Shown one piece after another: positions 38,301 through 49,599 of a stretch of 64,000 nt of DNA; the first letter of the stretch is position 1, and every line of letters starts with the position of its first letter. The notes below the pieces were generated by a model, which saw only the letters and a list, made by a program, of their open reading frames with translations, had not been told where the DNA came from and searched no databases. Origin of the DNA: Galeopsis tetrahit (taxonomy: Eukaryota > Streptophyta > Magnoliopsida > Lamiales > Lamiaceae); the NCBI GenBank assembly GCA_963675135.1, contig OY776119.1:11261156-11325155 (forward strand), given 5' to 3'. The position numbers and the translations under genes were made by a program.

Positions 38301-39910
38301 CTAATAAATGATGATTGTGCCGGGTCAACAAAGAAGGGTAAGACTTCTTTTATGCGGTTGCACAGGACCTTCGAAAGTATCTTGTACACCACATTGCATA
38401 AGGATATAGGGCGAAGATCCTTGGCGCCTCACACTTGGGGATCAAAACCACATGAGTTGCATTTAGATTATCTGGGAATTGATTATTTTGCAGCCAATCC
38501 ATAGCTGCTCTAAAGACATCTTCGCCAACCACACTCCAATATTTCTAATAGAATGCTGGGTTGAAACCATCCGGGCATGGTGATTTGTCGGGGTGCATTT
38601 GGCCCACAGCCTTATGGAACTCTTCAATCGAAAACTCTCTGGTGAGGGCTTGATTCTGGTCTGGGGTAATGATCGGTTGCAGTGCCTGAAGAGACAGTTC
38701 TGCCCCCGTATTATTATTGTTCGCCTAAAAAAGTCCCGAGAAATAATCATGTACCACATCACACATCCCTTGACGATCTGTAATCCACTCCCCTGCGTCA
38801 TTTCTCAAGCCTGATATCTTATTCATCTTCTTTCTTGTTGAAGCCGTCTTATGAAAAAACCGGGTATTCAGGTCGCCATCTTTCAGCTAGAAGACCTTGG
38901 CTCGTTGTCTCCAGAACGTCTCCTCCGCGATTAAAAGTTTAGCCAAGGCAGTCCTAATAGTTTGTTCTCGCGCACAGGAGGCCGCATCAGTTTTGTATCT
39001 AAGTGATACTAGTTCGCTTTCCATATCCTTTTTATTTTCACGGAACACTGTATCCTTATGTTTACCCCATAACTGCATCATATCGATTGTAGAAGAAAGC
39101 CTACGAAGAAAGTCAAGGTCTTCGAACCCGGACCATGTGCGTGCGATGACAGTCGGCAAGTCTCTCTCCAAGAGCCACTTGTTTTCAAACCGAAATCTCT
39201 TATGTTTACGATGGAACGGGGTGGAATGAGTAATAAGTAGAATAGGGTTGTGATCACTCATTGGTGCTACCAAATTAAGCAATTTGGCATTTAGGAATTT
39301 GGCATGCCAAGATTATGTGCCCATTGCTCGGTCCAAGCGTTCCTCGACTGCATGGGGGGATCCCCGTCCCCTAAACCATGTAAACTGGTGCCCTATTAAT
39401 TCCACATCCGATAATCCGCAATCTCCAATAGCCTCACAAAAACCCCTGTATAGCCAGTTTGGGTGATGTACCCTGCCTAGTTTATCACTGTCCGACAGGA
39501 GGTCGTTGAAGTCATAACCACAAAAGACTGCTCTTACCAGATAGGTTTCTGAGCAGATCCCATGAGAGGGGTCTCTGATTACGATTCAGATAACCATAAT
39601 ATCCGGTCACCCTCCAGTCTCCCCCTGAATCAGATATAACAGTATCGATATGATGCGCAGAGTAACTCATAATAGAAAAATTATTCTCAGCCTTCCATAA
39701 AACCGCAATACCTCCACTATGGCCAATACAGTCAATAACAAGACAAGATTGAAAATTAATTTTAACCCGAACATCCTCCAGTCTAGCAGACAAAGCTAAG
39801 GTCTCAAATAAGAACACAACATCAGGCCGACGGACACGAACCATTTCGCAAAGGGCAGGGATTGTAGCAGGCTGACCGAGGCCTCTATAGTTTCAACTTA
39901 AGATTTTCAT
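35308..39910 (-). pseudogene. LINE ORF2: endonuclease, reverse transcriptase, RNase H (broken)
   Basis: Recognisable coding pieces on the minus strand are 39844-39512 (endonuclease with RPDVVFLFET), 39282-38887 (SDHNP), 38801-38463, 38392-38093 (RT; ISGRGIQDNILMAFE and DISKAYDKVDW), 37936 to about 37487 (RT; LLFADDCLLFCR) and 36918-35308. The last is an open 536-codon stretch with the zinc-finger-like CPHC...H...C segment and an RNase H beginning KMNVDAAF. In-frame stops and frameshifts separate the pieces, and a hAT-type MITE interrupts the RT/C-terminal junction. The long open C-terminal part shows that decay is not extreme. Confidence 0.85.
36940..37478. mobile_element. hAT-type MITE inserted in the LINE
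   Basis: Starts TAGGAGTGCAC and ends GTGCACACCCCTA, imperfect hAT-like terminal inverted repeats. It is flanked by an exact 8-bp target duplication TCCGTGAG (36932-36939 and 37479-37486), the size expected for hAT. The arms carry many GGTCCGGTC and GACCGG words in both orientations and the middle is AT-rich. LINE reading frames continue on both sides, so the insertion is younger than the LINE. Confidence 0.85.
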
Positions 39911-40308
39911 AAGGCTTCGTAAAGATAGAAATCCAATAAACAACAACCTCCCTAATCAGATGGGAATAACAACTTGCAAACTCGCAGCAAAACAAAGTGG
40001 AAACAACATATAAACCTCAACAATGAGGTATAAAACAAAGGCACTCACTAATGGAGAGAGAAAACGGGAGGCTTCCAACTACGGGAAGAAAAGCTTCAGA
40101 TATGTACTAACCGTAATAATGGCTGGCCCTGAGGTACATCGTGTTCTGGCCACACGGAGGGGATGATCGGACGGCGTTCGATCGCTCCGACGTCGGAATC
40201 TCACAGTAAATGTAATCAATGTAACAAGCGGCGCTAATTGCGGCTTAGTTACGGGAGCGTTTTTTTTGTTACATGTTTATTGAGAACAAGATTGTTTTTA
40301 GTATTATT

Positions 40309-41200
40309 AAACAACACTTTCAGCACATATGTTATACACACCAAATTATAAACCCTCCATTTATTCCAATAATTTTTACTTTTACTTCAAAAAAATCGTT
40401 CTTATCCTAAAAACTCTTCATGCATAATGATATAATCACAATCAACATAGTCCTAGTCACGGAAGATGAAAACGTAATGTAGAACATTAATGTAAATATA
40501 TTTAATATTTTTTACACTTTTTTTTTACAGTATATACAAATTATGAGCTGCAACAGTCGTCGATATGTTCGGCCATAATCGTGTCCGAACTCATTAATGT
40601 ATGTATGATTGGAAATGGTTGAACACATCATTGGGTATACGACTAATTCTGGCAGAACATGTCATTGGGTGCACAACCAATTTCTGCATAACATAATTTT
40701 TCCATGCAACTTCGTACGTGTTCAGCAATTATGGCTGTGCTCTTTCTTGGTTGTGCGGCCATTTCGACCGTGCACAACAAGGAGTGTGTGTGGCCACGAA
40801 TCTGACCGAACACATTCAACACAACAACAGACTTGAATACAAAAATGAGAGTAAAAACAACATTTTAGCATATGAAACTCAGATTTTTTATGCTATATTT
40901 ACACAATGTATTCAACAACTAGATGTATACAATATTATCACTTCCAATCATCTAAATAAAAAATATCAAAATACCTATAAATTCTAAATGTTGAATGGGG
41001 TGTGTTGGTAAATGAGAGAGTGAGAGGAGAAAAAGTTAAATGAGGTGTGTTTAGTAAGAAGAGGATTTTGAATGGGGAAGGGTATGATAGGAAAAAAATG
41101 GGGTGTCTTAGGCATTTTAAATTGATTTTCAAATTCTAGTGGGGTGTGTATAACATAAATTGGGGTGTTGATTTTGAATGGGGAAGGGTATGATAGTAAA
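40309..41200. other. Intergenic stretch, nothing recognised
   Basis: No exon, RNA gene or transposon end is recognised. The short ORFs here have no family-like features. A near-duplicate of GATTTTGAATGGGGAAGGGT occurs at about 41064 and 41169. Confidence 0.4.
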
Positions 41201-41214
41201 AAAATTATGAAATG

Positions 41215-41385
41215 GAGAAAGTATAGAGTGAGTGAATAATTTTTTTGGTTGGGCTATTTTATGCACTCATTTTATAATTGTGTTTAATTATACCTACATA
41301 TGGTACATATTTGTCAAATAAATAAACATTTGAATCCAATACATAAGACTTTCTAAAATATTCAAGAATTATTGAGTGTCTAATT
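41215..41385. repeat. Unit-boundary spacer block, partial copy 3
   Basis: Shares GTGAATAATTTTTTTGG, GTGTTTAATTATAC and AACATTTGAATCCA with 24350-24500 and, less fully, 8800-8950. Similarity stops near 41385. Here it is followed by a DUF819 gene end rather than by a FRO 3' flank. Confidence 0.55.
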
Positions 41386-41445
41386 ATCAGACAACACTTT
41401 TTTCTGTCAATAAAAGGTCTTCATTCTAGTCCAAACAATTGAAAG

Positions 41446-42492
41446 TCACATGAATACCAGAACAGCTTTTCCAAAAGCAATACCAAGAAAAGTTGCAATT
41501 GCAATGCCAAAAATACCGGCAAGAATACCAGGAATAATCAAAGAGGTCCATCCTTTGGCAGTAGCCATACCACAAGCTGTCGTCGGACCACCCACATTCG
41601 CGTTTGACGCCATAAGCAATAACTTGTGGTTGAACCTCAACAACTTCCCCAATCCGAGGATGATAGCAAGGTGGACGGCAATCTGGACTAAAGAGAACAG
41701 GAAAATACTTGGTGCAGTGCTCATAACATCCCGTATGCTCCCACTTGCACCAATCACTGTGAAAAATACCTGTAATTGCGATGATCATACAATTATTAAA
41801 ACTAGCTTATCATAAAAGAGGTTCATAGTATTAATGAAGTAGCCAAAGTCTTAAGTGTACTCAAATACACGTGTACTTGAGTTAGACTTTGATTGGTCAA
41901 CTGTTGACCTATCAACGGTCAAACTTTGATTTTTTTTTTCAAAAAAAAAAAAAAAAAAAGTCAAAGTTTGACCATTGACAGGTCAACGGTCAACAATTGA
42001 CCAATCAAAGTCTACTCAAGTACATGGTATACTTGAGTACCCAAGAGACTCACGCAATGAAGTAATATTTATGATTGGTAATTACCTGCATCAAGACAAG
42101 GGCGATAGCTTCACCAGAAGGTGCAAGATAAGCAAACTGATTTGGTAACACGGTTGCTAGAATAACTACGATTGCTGTAATGGCTGAAAGGCTACCTCCT
42201 TGAATCCCGAAATACTTGGTTAAAAAACAGCCACTTTTGCATATAATAAAGGATACAGCAAGGGCAGTACTCGCTGTGTGCACTACAGATAGCTTGTTTC
42301 CTGATCCCCCCGATTCTTCGTTTATTCCAGTACCATCTACCACCACAGGTGCTGTCTCGGCGGGTATTTTAGAGGCCAACGCAAACAAGGTGGTAAAATA
42401 TAAAGCAAGGATAATGTTATCAGCTGCTAGTCCAGCAGCTAAAACAGACGGTGAGACTTCAAGAGCTTCAGATATCGCAATATAATTCACAG
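41446..42492 (-). CDS. DUF819 family membrane protein, divergent copy 4, 3' half only
   Basis: Two exons, 42492-42086 and 41769-41446, give 243 codons in phase with an upstream exon ending in one base. The first corresponds to exons 4+5 of the 30861-34457 gene without the intron between them. The second matches exon 6 in length (324 nt) and ends in the NANVGGPTTACGMATAKGW loop and final helix. The sequence differs clearly from copies 1-3 but keeps all conserved blocks and has no stop, so it looks like a gene under constraint. No exons 1-3 were found up to 64 kb. Either they are lost, or they lie beyond the transposon nest in a giant intron. The acceptor at 42493-42494 is intact. Confidence 0.65.
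41866..42030. repeat. Long foldback (inverted repeat) in an intron of DUF819 copy 4
   Basis: An arm of about 70 bp starting near GTGTACTTGAGTTAGAC faces its near-complement ending GTCTACTCAAGTACA, with poly-T/poly-A at the centre (41931-41959). Both arms carry repeated TTGACC/GGTCAA words. It could form one long hairpin in RNA. It is probably a small foldback MITE; no target duplication was defined. Confidence 0.7.
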
Positions 42493-42499
42493 CTGCAAC

Positions 42500-42821
42500 A
42501 TATATATGTAGTAGTACAATGCATTATAATTCCAGGCCAGCTTAGAAACATAACATTAATAACATATTAATTTGAATATATATATTATTTTCTATAGCCC
42601 TAATCTCTACATATTTTTATGTACTTTCATGCTATCTTGTTGGCTGTTGCATGATAATGAATTAATATACATATATATATATATATATTTTTTTTTATAT
42701 TTTAAAGTTTTATATGTTGAAGTTTTGACTATTAAAAGAAATGCAGATTTGCCCCCCCCCCCCCCCAAAGGCTTTTTCATTTTTTTTATTATATTCCTTT
42801 TGAAATTTATTAGTCTGCACG

Positions 42822-42870
<49 letters not shown>

Positions 42871-43730
42871 TCTTAAATTTCAATGATACTGTTAGTAATT
42901 ATTAAATTATTAATAACTCAAACTATTTAAAAAATATAATCCAAATTTTCTAATAAAATACTTTAAAATTTAAATTTGGACGAATACGGAAGGTTAAATC
43001 CTAATTAAAGAAAGAAAATTATTTTTTATTTATTTATTATAATATTAATATCTAAACAACTTTGACACTTTTTTGCCTCGTACAAGCCAAAAAAACTACT
43101 TTCTTCTCTAAAACATAATGAAAGTCGAACTTGTTCAATTTAAATTAATGAAATAAAATATATTGACAATTTTATATTGATTTTTTTTATATGCATAATA
43201 CTCCCATGTCCCTATGTAATTGACTCATTTGCGATTTTGGTCGTCTCAAGCAAAGTGATTTATTTTAAAAAATGTTGACACGTAACTATCTCTCTACATT
43301 TTTGTTCTCTCTCTCCACCTTTATCATTTAATCACTTTTCACCAACCTAGTACGTAACATTTTAATATTATATTTTTTAAAAAATCCATGTAAAAAGTAA
43401 ACGGGTCAATTACAAAAAAAAAAAACGAAGAGATCGAGTATTATTTAGTCTTTATAGTAATGTTAAGTAGGCCTCCCTACCCAATTTTTCTGACTCCGTC
43501 ACGGTAAAGGGATTTACAAACATAATGGTGAAATTAAATCAAAATATAAGACACATATCATAAGACACTGCCAGAAAAGGTCAAAATTTATAGAGCTAAT
43601 AGTTGGAAGGACCCGCTCAATAGAGCACAAACTTTTTCATAGATACATCTCTTCAATAAAATGATCAATTTCTTTTGAATATATGAATTGTGCTACAAAT
43701 TCAACTCTTATATCTTAATTAAATTCAATT
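42500..43730. other. AT-rich stretch with TA tracts and a 15-base C run
   Basis: No exon is recognised. It contains TA microsatellites at about 42668-42688 and 42825-42867, and an uninterrupted run of 15 C at 42752-42766. It would be intronic if DUF819 copy 4 continues upstream. Confidence 0.5.
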
Positions 43731-43736
43731 GATTTA

Positions 43737-43975
43737 AAACTTATTTTTTGGTAAATCAATTGCGAAATGTTTTTCTAGAATGCCCAATATGTGTTTTACA
43801 TCTAGGCGAAAATGTTCATTTTTCATAAGATCTTCTTGACTGTTATTCAAAAGGTCCAATAATTTATATATATTGAACCTTTTGAGGCAATTATAAACCC
43901 TGGAAGACAATTCAGATTGATCAATAAAAATCGATTTCAATGCTATTTTTGTTATTTCGTATTTTATCCAATTTA
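43737..43975 (-). pseudogene. rpoA: Nuclear copy of plastid DNA: 3' end of rpoA
   Basis: The minus-strand frame reads KSIFIDQSEL...YNCLKRFNIYKLLDLLNN...ILGILEKHFAIDLPKNKF and a stop, which I recognise as the C-terminal domain of the plastid RNA polymerase alpha subunit. Plastid-like coding continues a few codons upstream (EITKIAL). One codon appears to be missing in the EHFRLDVK stretch. Only about 80 codons are present, with no promoter, so it is not a functional gene. The limits of the transferred piece beyond the coding part are unclear. Confidence 0.75.
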
Positions 43976-44075
43976 CTGTGGAAAGTAAAATGGGATAAAG
44001 GAACCATGTATTGGTGGTGTAATCAAGGTTTAAGTGCCTCTACTAAATACTTTGTTTATATGATTATTTACTACT

Positions 44076-44542
44076 TGTTGGAAACTATACGCCTGATAGG
44101 GTATACTGCAATATCGAAGGAATCTGATAACGAAAGTCGAGTCAAGGGAAAACCCTTTTCCCGCAGAACAGAATACGCCCAGGTAGTGCTCGACTGGTAC
44201 AACGCTCTGTTCCCAAAGGTAAAACGACTTCTACTTCGAATACAGTAGCACCACTGTATACGAAGTCTCAACGAACGTACTAGGTACGAACTGAACACAC
44301 ACGGAAAAATATTCCGGCAACACACGAAACTAATTCCGGCAGAGAGAGGAGAGCAGAAGAGGGGCGAATATCAGCGTAAATGAGGAATGAGGGAAGAGTC
44401 TGTATTTATAGACAGATATCAGGCCTGGAGGTTGGAGAGAATTGTGGAGATACTTGCGCCTAAATTCACGCACACGTGGGAGGTGGCTCTTGACCACTAC
44501 GTCTGAGAATCCAAATTAATTTCTCACTCATTAATTCCAACA
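44076..44542 (-). repeat. LTR of the headless Copia element
   Basis: Bounded by TGTTGGAA at the left and TTCCAACA at the right, perfect 8-bp terminal inverted repeats typical of Copia LTRs. Length 467 bp. The adjacent G-rich polypurine tract (minus strand, about 44543-44556) fits a 3' LTR. Confidence 0.75.
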
Positions 44543-44819
44543 ATCCCCCACATGAGTGAAAATCGTGTCTATACAACATCAGACTCAGTGTTTAGTTCAA
44601 TTGAGATCTCCGTGCATCCGGAAAAGTAGTTTTTGGCTTTGAACTTTCCGTAGCCAAACACTATTGGATATACCGACGGCTTAGTGGACGCAGTGCCTTG
44701 AACTAATCCTCCTTAGTGTATACCTAGTCAACAGTGTCAGCACACTTCAATCTCGTCTTCGTAACATATTATGAGTGATAAATTTGTATCTCGTCTCGTC
44801 TTGTCTCGTCTTCGTAACA

Positions 44820-47343
44820 CTAATACATATTTGGCCTTGGAGAGCTTTTAAAAGAGCTCTCCAAGTGGGAGCTGTCCAAGCTAAATTGCACTACCAGCTT
44901 GTTCAATTGATCTCGGTTTATACTCTTCGTGAGCGGATCCGCTATATTATCCTTTGATTTCACATAATCAATGGACATTACTCCAGTTGAGATCAATTCT
45001 CTAACGGAGTTGTGTCGACGACGTATGTGTCTCGACTTTCCGTTGTACATGACATTCATAGCTCTGCCAATAGCAGCTTGACTGTCACAGTGTACCGTCA
45101 CAGAAGGTACTGGTTTGTTCCAACATGGAATGTCTTCCAGAAAGTTACGCAGCCATTCAACCTCTGCAGCGGCTAGGTCTAAAGCGATAAAATCTGATTC
45201 CATTGTGGAACGGGCAATACACGTTTGTTTCTTGGACCTCCACGACACTAATGCTCCTCCAATAGTGAGTACATATCCACTAGTGGATAACGAGTCTTTA
45301 TTGTTTGATATCCAATTTGCATCACTGTATCCTTCGACTACAACTGGATGTCTCGTGTAGTGAAGCCCATATTCAAGGGTGTACTTCAAGTATCTTAGGA
45401 CCCTTTTCAATGCTTTCCAGTGCTCTTGACTTGGATTGTTCGTGTATTGACTCAACTTGTTTACCGAACATGCAAGATCAGGGCGTGTACAGTTCGTAAT
45501 GTACATCACACTTCCAATGATCCTTGCGTATTCCAGTTGAGCTACAGGTTCTCCTCTGTTCTTTTTCAAGTGAACGTTGAGTTCCAATGGTGTCTTAGCA
45601 GGTGGATCGTCAAAGGCATTAAATTTCTTTAGTACCTTCTCCACATAGTGAGATTGTGTCAAGGAAATTCCACTAGACGTTTTCTCAATCTTAATTCCAA
45701 GAATCACATCTGTTAATCCCATGTCTTTCATGTCAAAGTTTCTGCTTAACATGTTCTTCGTATTAACTATGATATTGTGATTGTTCCTTATGATTAACAT
45801 GTCATCGACATATAAGCATGTGATAACAAATCCATTTGGTGTATCTTTCACATATACACACTTATCAAATTCGTTAATTCGAAACCCATTTGATAACATT
45901 GTATTGTCAAATTTCAAATGCCAGTGTTTTGGAGCTTACTTAAGTCCATACAGTGATCGAACGAGTTTGCACACCTTTTTCTCGTTTCCAGGAGCAACAT
46001 ATCCTTTAGGTTGATCCATGTATATTTTATCATCCATCTCACCATTAAGAAACGCAATCTTAACGTCCATTTGGTGTATTTCGAGATTGTGCAATGCAAC
46101 AATAGTGACTAATACACGAATGGAGGTGATTCTTGTCACTGGTGAATATGTATCGAAGAAGTCATACCCTTCCTTTTGTTTAAAACCCTTTGCAACTAGA
46201 CGAGCTTTGTACTTGTCAATAGATCCATCTGCTTTGTACTTTCTTCTAAGGAACCACTTGCATCCTAAGGGCTTACAACCTTTAGGGAGATCAACCAGCT
46301 CCCATGTATGATTTAGCAGAAGTGAATCGTATTCACTTTTTATGGCTTCCTTCCAGAAGGGTGCATCTGGTCTTTCCATAGCTTCTTTGATAGTTTTAGG
46401 TTCATCCTCCTCCAATACATAGGTAATGAAGTCTGAACCAAAGTCCTTATCAATTCTAGCTCTCTTACTGCGTCTTGGTTCCTCACTCTCTTGAGTGGAA
46501 GGACCTGCAGTGTCATCTGTTGCTTCATGAGTTCTCTTGTTCGAACTCACTTCCTCTTTTTCCTTAAATGGAAAAATATTTTCAAAGAACACAACGTTCC
46601 TTGACTCATTTGTAGTACCTTCTGTCATATTAGGTATTTCAGATTTGTGAATCAGAAATCGATAGGCACTACTGTTTGAAGCATATCATATAAAGATACA
46701 ATCGACTGTTTTAAGGCCGATTTTAACTTGTTTAGGAAGTGGTACTTCAACCTTAGCCAAACACCCCCACACTTTGAGGTATTTGTATGAAGGTTTTCGT
46801 TTCCTCCATACTTCATAAGGAGTTTGATCCTTAGTTTTATGTGGTATCTTATTCAGAATGTGGTTAGCCGACAGAATGGCTTCCCCCCACAAGTTCTGAG
46901 GTAAACCAGAGCTGATTAACATAGCGTTCATCATCTATTTCAGTGTTCGGTTTTTCCTTTTCCGCAACACCATTAAATTGAGGTGAGTAAGGGACTGTCG
47001 TTTGATGTACAATTCCTGATTCAATACATAATTGTTCAAACAGAGCTACGTACTCTCCACCTCTATCACTGCGAATTGATTTAATTCGAGTGTCCAATTG
47101 ATTCTCTACTTCAATTTTATATAGTCTAAAAACTTCTAAAACTTTGTCCTTACTTCTTAAAAGATAGACGTAACAGAATTTTGTACAATCATCAATAAAA
47201 TTAATAAAGTACTTTCTCACTCCTCGTGTGGAGCCTTTTACTCGAATGTGATTTTTCAAAATGAACAAATCCACATAACTTGTGGAAAACATTCCACTGA
47301 ATTCAACCATTTTAGGTTTTTCCATATTTAGCTTTAAGATCAC
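44820..47343 (-). pseudogene. Copia pol: integrase, reverse transcriptase, RNase H (broken)
   Basis: Integrase at 47343-46686 has the acidic residues in FIDDCTKF, RSDRGGEY and NGVAE. RT runs from about 46628 to 45400 with KYKARLVAKGFKQ and the active-site YVDD. RNase H follows with SGYVLT and HCDSQAAI and ends about 44820. Lesions seen are a frameshift after NGVAE near 46950, a stop where the family has Gly after FI (about 46685), and a stop replacing Gln in the LYGLKQAP motif (about 45934). It is not functional. Confidence 0.85.
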
Positions 47344-47350
47344 ACCTTAG

Positions 47351-48807
47351 CTACCCCCTTTTCATTCAAACATGTCGACGGAGACCTCTCACCCTCACAT
47401 TCGAATGTATCCATGTGAGGAGATGCATTTCCCCCACATTCGAGTTGCTTGCCACTTTATTTGTGAATTTCTGTTATTCACCAAATCTGGACACAGCCTC
47501 GATACATTTAAAAAAATCGAGCGTTGATTTTTCTTTGATTGAAATTATTTCCAACTTCAAAATTAATTTAATCTTTGGTCAACATACCAAAATTAAATTC
47601 AATTTCAAATGTGACTTTTATTGTCATCCGTGACTCGAGCATAATTTTCGATCAAATTATACTAGTCAAAATCTTTTGAACTAAATTCAAAACAAATTTA
47701 TGCTCTCGAGCACAAATGTTTAATTCCATATCAAATATAATTTGATACTCCTTCTTTAAGCCCAAAAATTAATTCATTAATTTTTGTTAATAGCCTAAGA
47801 TCCAGTCAATTTGAATCAATCATGAATTGATGACTTACAACCAAAAATTCAATCCAAACTTTTGTATACTACAGTTGTGATAACTTTTCAGTATTGGACC
47901 AATTTTCAAATAATATATGACTTATTCGAAAATAGGATAAATGACATCCTGTTTCAATTCTCCCTTTTGATTTGTCAACACAGGTGCAATTTAATTCTCT
48001 TGATTAATTGATGTAATTAATCAATCAATTCTCCCTTTTGATTTGTCAACACAGGTGCAATTTAATTCTCTTGATTAATTGATGTAATTAAATCCAATTC
48101 AATCCTCTTGATTAATTGATGTGATTAAATCCAATTTAATCCACTTGATTAATTGATGTAATTAATCAATTTATCAACACATGTGCAATTCCAATTTAAT
48201 TGGATCTCAGAATCCTTTTAATTGGATCTCAGAATCCTGCATAACAGGGTATTCATCCAGCATCAATTTAATCTGGAGTCTTAGACTAAAACTTTAATCT
48301 AGAGTCTTATAGACCAACTCCCAGAACTTCCAATCTGGAGCCTTAGACCACTCCCAGAACTTTAATCTGGAGCCTTAGACCAACTCCCATAACTTAACTT
48401 GTATCTGGTATACCAAGAAATTCATAGAATAATCAGGCAACAAGCCTTTTCTATTCTCTGGATAATGGTGGCAATATATATTAATTCCAAGATATAATTA
48501 ATAATTAAATAATTATGCAAAAATTAATTAATTAATTACCAGTTAAATTAATTAATTAATTAATATATCTCTATTCTGTAATTAATTGACAAAAGTCAGT
48601 TCTGTTCTCAGAATACTCGGCCCAGGAAGATGCGCCGATGATTTATTCAGACGAAGCCAACCAGGGCTCCAATTCCGCCGCCACCTTGCTCTCCATAATA
48701 TCAATCTCAACAGAAATTAATCCACCAATTACTCTCTCTTTCTAGATATCTAGTCTCAACAGAAATTAATCCACCAATTAAAATCTGTATCAATGTGTTT
48801 TGGTATT
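47351..48807. other. Unassigned AT-rich stretch with local duplications
   Basis: Short duplicated blocks occur: CTTGATTAATTGATGTAATT recurs at about 48000-48170, and the CCCTTTTGATTTGTCAACAC region is repeated at 47967 and 48030. CTGGAGTCTTAGAC-type words recur at 48270-48390. It may be leader sequence of the headless Copia element or host DNA; no gene is recognised. Confidence 0.4.
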
Positions 48808-49537
48808 TGATGCGGCCTAAAAATGTCATCCAATAAGAAGTCGACACGTGTATTGAGGATAAGGTAAAGGAGGAAATATGGGATTAAAGAATGTTCTCTA
48901 GATACAGAGTCTCTTCTGGAAGTCCTTCCGGAGGGAGCTCTGCCCGGAGAGAAACGACAGAAAGACTTAGTCTTGGTATGACTTGGCCAGCCGAGATTAT
49001 AAGAGAACCCCCACGAATCAGTCCAGGAGTGATTGAAGGAAGACTTCTTCCTCCATCATCTTATGAGATGAGGTCCACTAAAGGGGGATGACCCCGGTTC
49101 TTCAGGGGAGAAAGAGAGAGGGTGACTTTGTCAACACAGCTGAGCTGGGTCCAAGGAGTAGCTCCGAAATGGAAGGAAGCCATATAACTTCCCTTTGAGG
49201 GGAATTTCCTATAAATAGGTAATTCGAAGGGTGTTTTCAGGTTAGATATTTTTACTTTTACTAAACTTAATATACTTCGTACAAAACATATTCTTGATAT
49301 TATTGGAAAGCCTGATTTGATAAATCAAGGATCTCGAGATCCTTGCGATATATTGAGAAGCCTTATACTGACTTAGGCATCGGAGTGTCCGCGCCGGACC
49401 CCCCTCCGGCGTGTTCTTTGCAGGTTTCTGGAGGATTCTATCAGAGGCAGCATATTTGGGTTGCTCATACGCGTTCGGGAAGTCATATATCCAACTCGGA
49501 GGATATTCAATCCTCTCGTGCAAATTTTGGCACATCA
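48808..49537 (+). repeat. 5' LTR of the Gypsy element
   Basis: 730 bp, TG...CA. It contains a TATA-like TATAAATAGG at about 49210-49219. Compared with the 3' LTR over about 630 bp, I count six substitutions and one 2-base indel, so the insertion is recent. Confidence 0.85.
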
Positions 49538-49539
49538 AC

Positions 49540-49557
49540 TGGCGCCGTCTGTGGGAA
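49540..49557 (+). other. Primer-binding site of the Gypsy element
   Basis: TGGCGCCGTCTGTGGGAA begins two bases after the 5' LTR. It starts with TGG, complementary to a tRNA CCA end. The exact tRNA was not determined. Confidence 0.7.
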
Positions 49558-49599
49558 AGAGTTGAAAGATTTTCTCACGAATTTCTACCTGTTCGAGTT

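Larger units (their letters stand above)
35278..40294 (-). mobile_element. L1-type LINE (non-LTR retrotransposon), degenerate
   Basis: On the minus strand the element has an endonuclease start (ATG at 39910, motif KILS then a stop where the family has W), an SDHNP endonuclease motif near 39260, reverse transcriptase with an FADD motif near 37880, a zinc-finger-type RVT segment and a C-terminal RNase H. It ends in an A-rich tail at about 35278-35291. A 14-bp target duplication TTTTTAGTATTATT flanks it (35264-35277 and 40295-40308). Stops and frameshifts are spread over ORF2. The 5' 0.4 kb (39911-40294) shows no clear ORF1, so the 5' part looks shortened or decayed. Confidence 0.85.
44076..47350 (-). 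mobile_element. Copia LTR retrotransposon lacking its 5' part
   Basis: The element runs on the minus strand. Its 3' LTR is 44076-44542, preceded by a polypurine tract TGTGGGGGAT, and pol lies above it. Upstream of the integrase no zinc-knuckle gag, protease or second LTR is recognised up to 48.8 kb, so the 5' part is missing or unrecognisable. Confidence 0.8.

Noticed and set aside
40609..40987. Overlapping plus-strand ORFs of 75 and 89 codons
   Set aside because: No recognisable domain, no neighbouring exons and low coding-like character.
43940..44248. 102-codon plus-strand ORF beside the rpoA fragment
   Set aside because: It runs from antisense plastid-derived sequence across the junction into the Copia LTR, so it is a chance fusion frame.
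44076..47350. The headless Copia and the Sirevirus as two halves of one element
   Set aside because: Their pol sequences and LTRs differ, and each has its own RT with a YVDD motif and its own RNase H end.
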